Assembly (NCBI RefSeq): GCF_002149035.1
Contig: NZ_NGFP01000007.1
Location: 1-64,000 of the forward strand
Source: Streptosporangium minutum
GTDB lineage: Bacteria; Actinomycetota; Actinomycetes; Streptosporangiales; Streptosporangiaceae
Direction: 5' to 3'
Length of the DNA stretch: 64,000 nt
Shown here: positions 63,292-64,000 of the stretch, in pieces
How positions within the stretch are numbered: the stretch's first letter is position 1
How the letters are laid out: the number at the start of each line of letters is the position of its first letter
Notes under the pieces: generated by a model
The model's input: only the letters and a program-made list of their open reading frames with translations
The model's database searches: none
What the model was told of the DNA's origin: nothing
Translations under genes and position numbers: made by a program

Positions 63292-64000
63292 TCAGAGCCG
63301 ATATACCGGAGTCAGCCTGTCGATGACGCGGGCCATGGCCTCGACGACCGGTGGATCATACTCCCCACCGGCGCCCAGGCGGAGCCGTTCGAGGGCGGCA
63401 CCGGCCCGGTCCCGGTCGGTGGAGCCGCCCACCAGGTCGTCATAGGCGTTGGCCACCTTGATGATGCGGCTGGCCGGCGGCGGGGTCTCGGCGCAGGAGT
63501 CGCACTGGCGCCGGACGATCTCGGCCACCCGGTCCAGCACCCCGGTCTGCCGGATCACCTCGGCGCCGAGCTCGGCGATGCGCCGGGCCTGCTCGGGCTC
63601 GGTGAGAACCGTGGCGCCGCCGGGGATCGGGTCACGTAGCGAGAGCTGGCCGATGTCGTGCATGAGCGCGGCGTATTCCAGCTCCAGCAGCTCGGGCTCC
63701 GCCAGGCCGAGCTCCCGCCCGACCGCGACCGCCAGGCGGCTCACCCGGCGCGAGTGCCCCGGCTCGACGTAGCCCCCGACCTCGGTGACCCGGGACAGCG
63801 CCCGGACCGTCTGGAGGTAGGTGGCCCGGATCCCGGCGTATTTCCGGAAGGCGACCTGGGTGACCAGCAGCGGCGCGGCGAAGACCAGCAGCGCAGCCAT
63901 GTCCATGCTGTGCGAGGCGAGCGCGAGCAGGATGCCGGAGGCCGCGACGGCGGCCCACAGCGGCGCGGCCATCCGCGCCTCGTCGTGGAGGGCCACACCG
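63292..64000 (-). CDS. HD (HD-GYP-like) domain protein, N-terminus outside window
   Basis: The frame is open to the end of the window; the visible 236 residues contain two hydrophobic segments (about 10-48, AAVAASGILLALASHSMDMA, then LLVFAAPLLVTQVAF) and an HD domain. GHSRRVSRLAVAVGRELGLA, ALMHDIGQLSL, EVIRQTGVLD and VANAYDDLVGG follow the HD-GYP order, although the GYP motif is not clear. It may be a cyclic-di-nucleotide or other phosphohydrolase attached to the membrane. Confidence 0.75.
   Translation of the reverse strand, partial: GVALHDEARMAAPLWAAVAASGILLALASHSMDMAALLVFAAPLLVTQVAFRKYAGIRATYLQTVRALSRVTEVGGYVEPGHSRRVSRLAVAVGRELGLAEPELLELEYAALMHDIGQLSLRDPIPGGATVLTEPEQARRIAELGAEVIRQTGVLDRVAEIVRRQCDSCAETPPPASRIIKVANAYDDLVGGSTDRDRAGAALERLRLGAGGEYDPPVVEAMARVIDRLTPVYRL

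Overview
The window is a stretch of chromosome from a very high-GC actinomycete. WhiB and PdtaS genes side by side, a fused 2-oxoglutarate decarboxylase/dehydrogenase (Kgd), a nickel superoxide dismutase with its maturation protease, a SigB/SigF-type sigma factor with an RsbW-like kinase, a PASTA Ser/Thr kinase and many leaderless genes (TANNNT box 5-7 nt before the start codon) all point to Streptosporangiales or a close relative. The family assignment is an inference. I found no rRNA, tRNA, CRISPR array, prophage or intact insertion sequence.

Layout. 1-3141: 3' end of an unusual enediyne-PKS-like gene. 3.1-5.7 kb: a methyltransferase, and divergently a PPOX flavoprotein, a [3Fe-4S] ferredoxin and a zinc alcohol dehydrogenase. 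5.7-13.2 kb (minus): a tightly coupled sugar operon of ROK regulator, ribose-type ABC importer, Gfo/Idh/MocA dehydrogenase and TIM-barrel isomerase. 13.3-17 kb: an SDR, a DapB-like reductase, a broken TetR gene and a two-repeat lipoprotein. 17-22.4 kb (minus): an organosulfur scavenging operon (SsuABC-type importer, FMN-dependent monooxygenase, FMN reductases) behind a leaderless cysteine-rich leader peptide. 22.4-34.6 kb: mostly housekeeping or catabolic genes, including kgd, a DUF4097/PadR operon, an MpaB-like oxygenase, a quinone oxidoreductase and a thiolase-like protein.

34.9-43.9 kb is the most distinctive region. Five same-strand paralogous secreted trypsin-like proteins are interrupted by one divergent subtilisin-inhibitor-like (SSI) gene. 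Copies 1-3 keep the His-Asp-Ser triad. Copies 4 and 5 have Asp in place of the catalytic Ser and have also lost the neighbouring cysteine pair. Copies 2 and 5 carry a 150-160 residue insertion at the same loop. The intergenic spaces hold an AT-rich palindrome, five CCTTA motifs at an exact 11-bp spacing, and about 18 degenerate 31-bp repeats.

44-64 kb: an HTH regulator, malic enzyme, CGNR protein, sodN with its protease, RsbW/SigF, a lipid kinase, WhiB, PdtaS, a biotin locus with an internally deleted bioF, a GntR regulator and bioD, an orphan IS200/IS605-type end, a nuclease-like protein, a ThDP enzyme, a PASTA kinase, a thioesterase, a stand-alone biotin carrier, biotin carboxylase, and an HD-domain protein cut by the window end.
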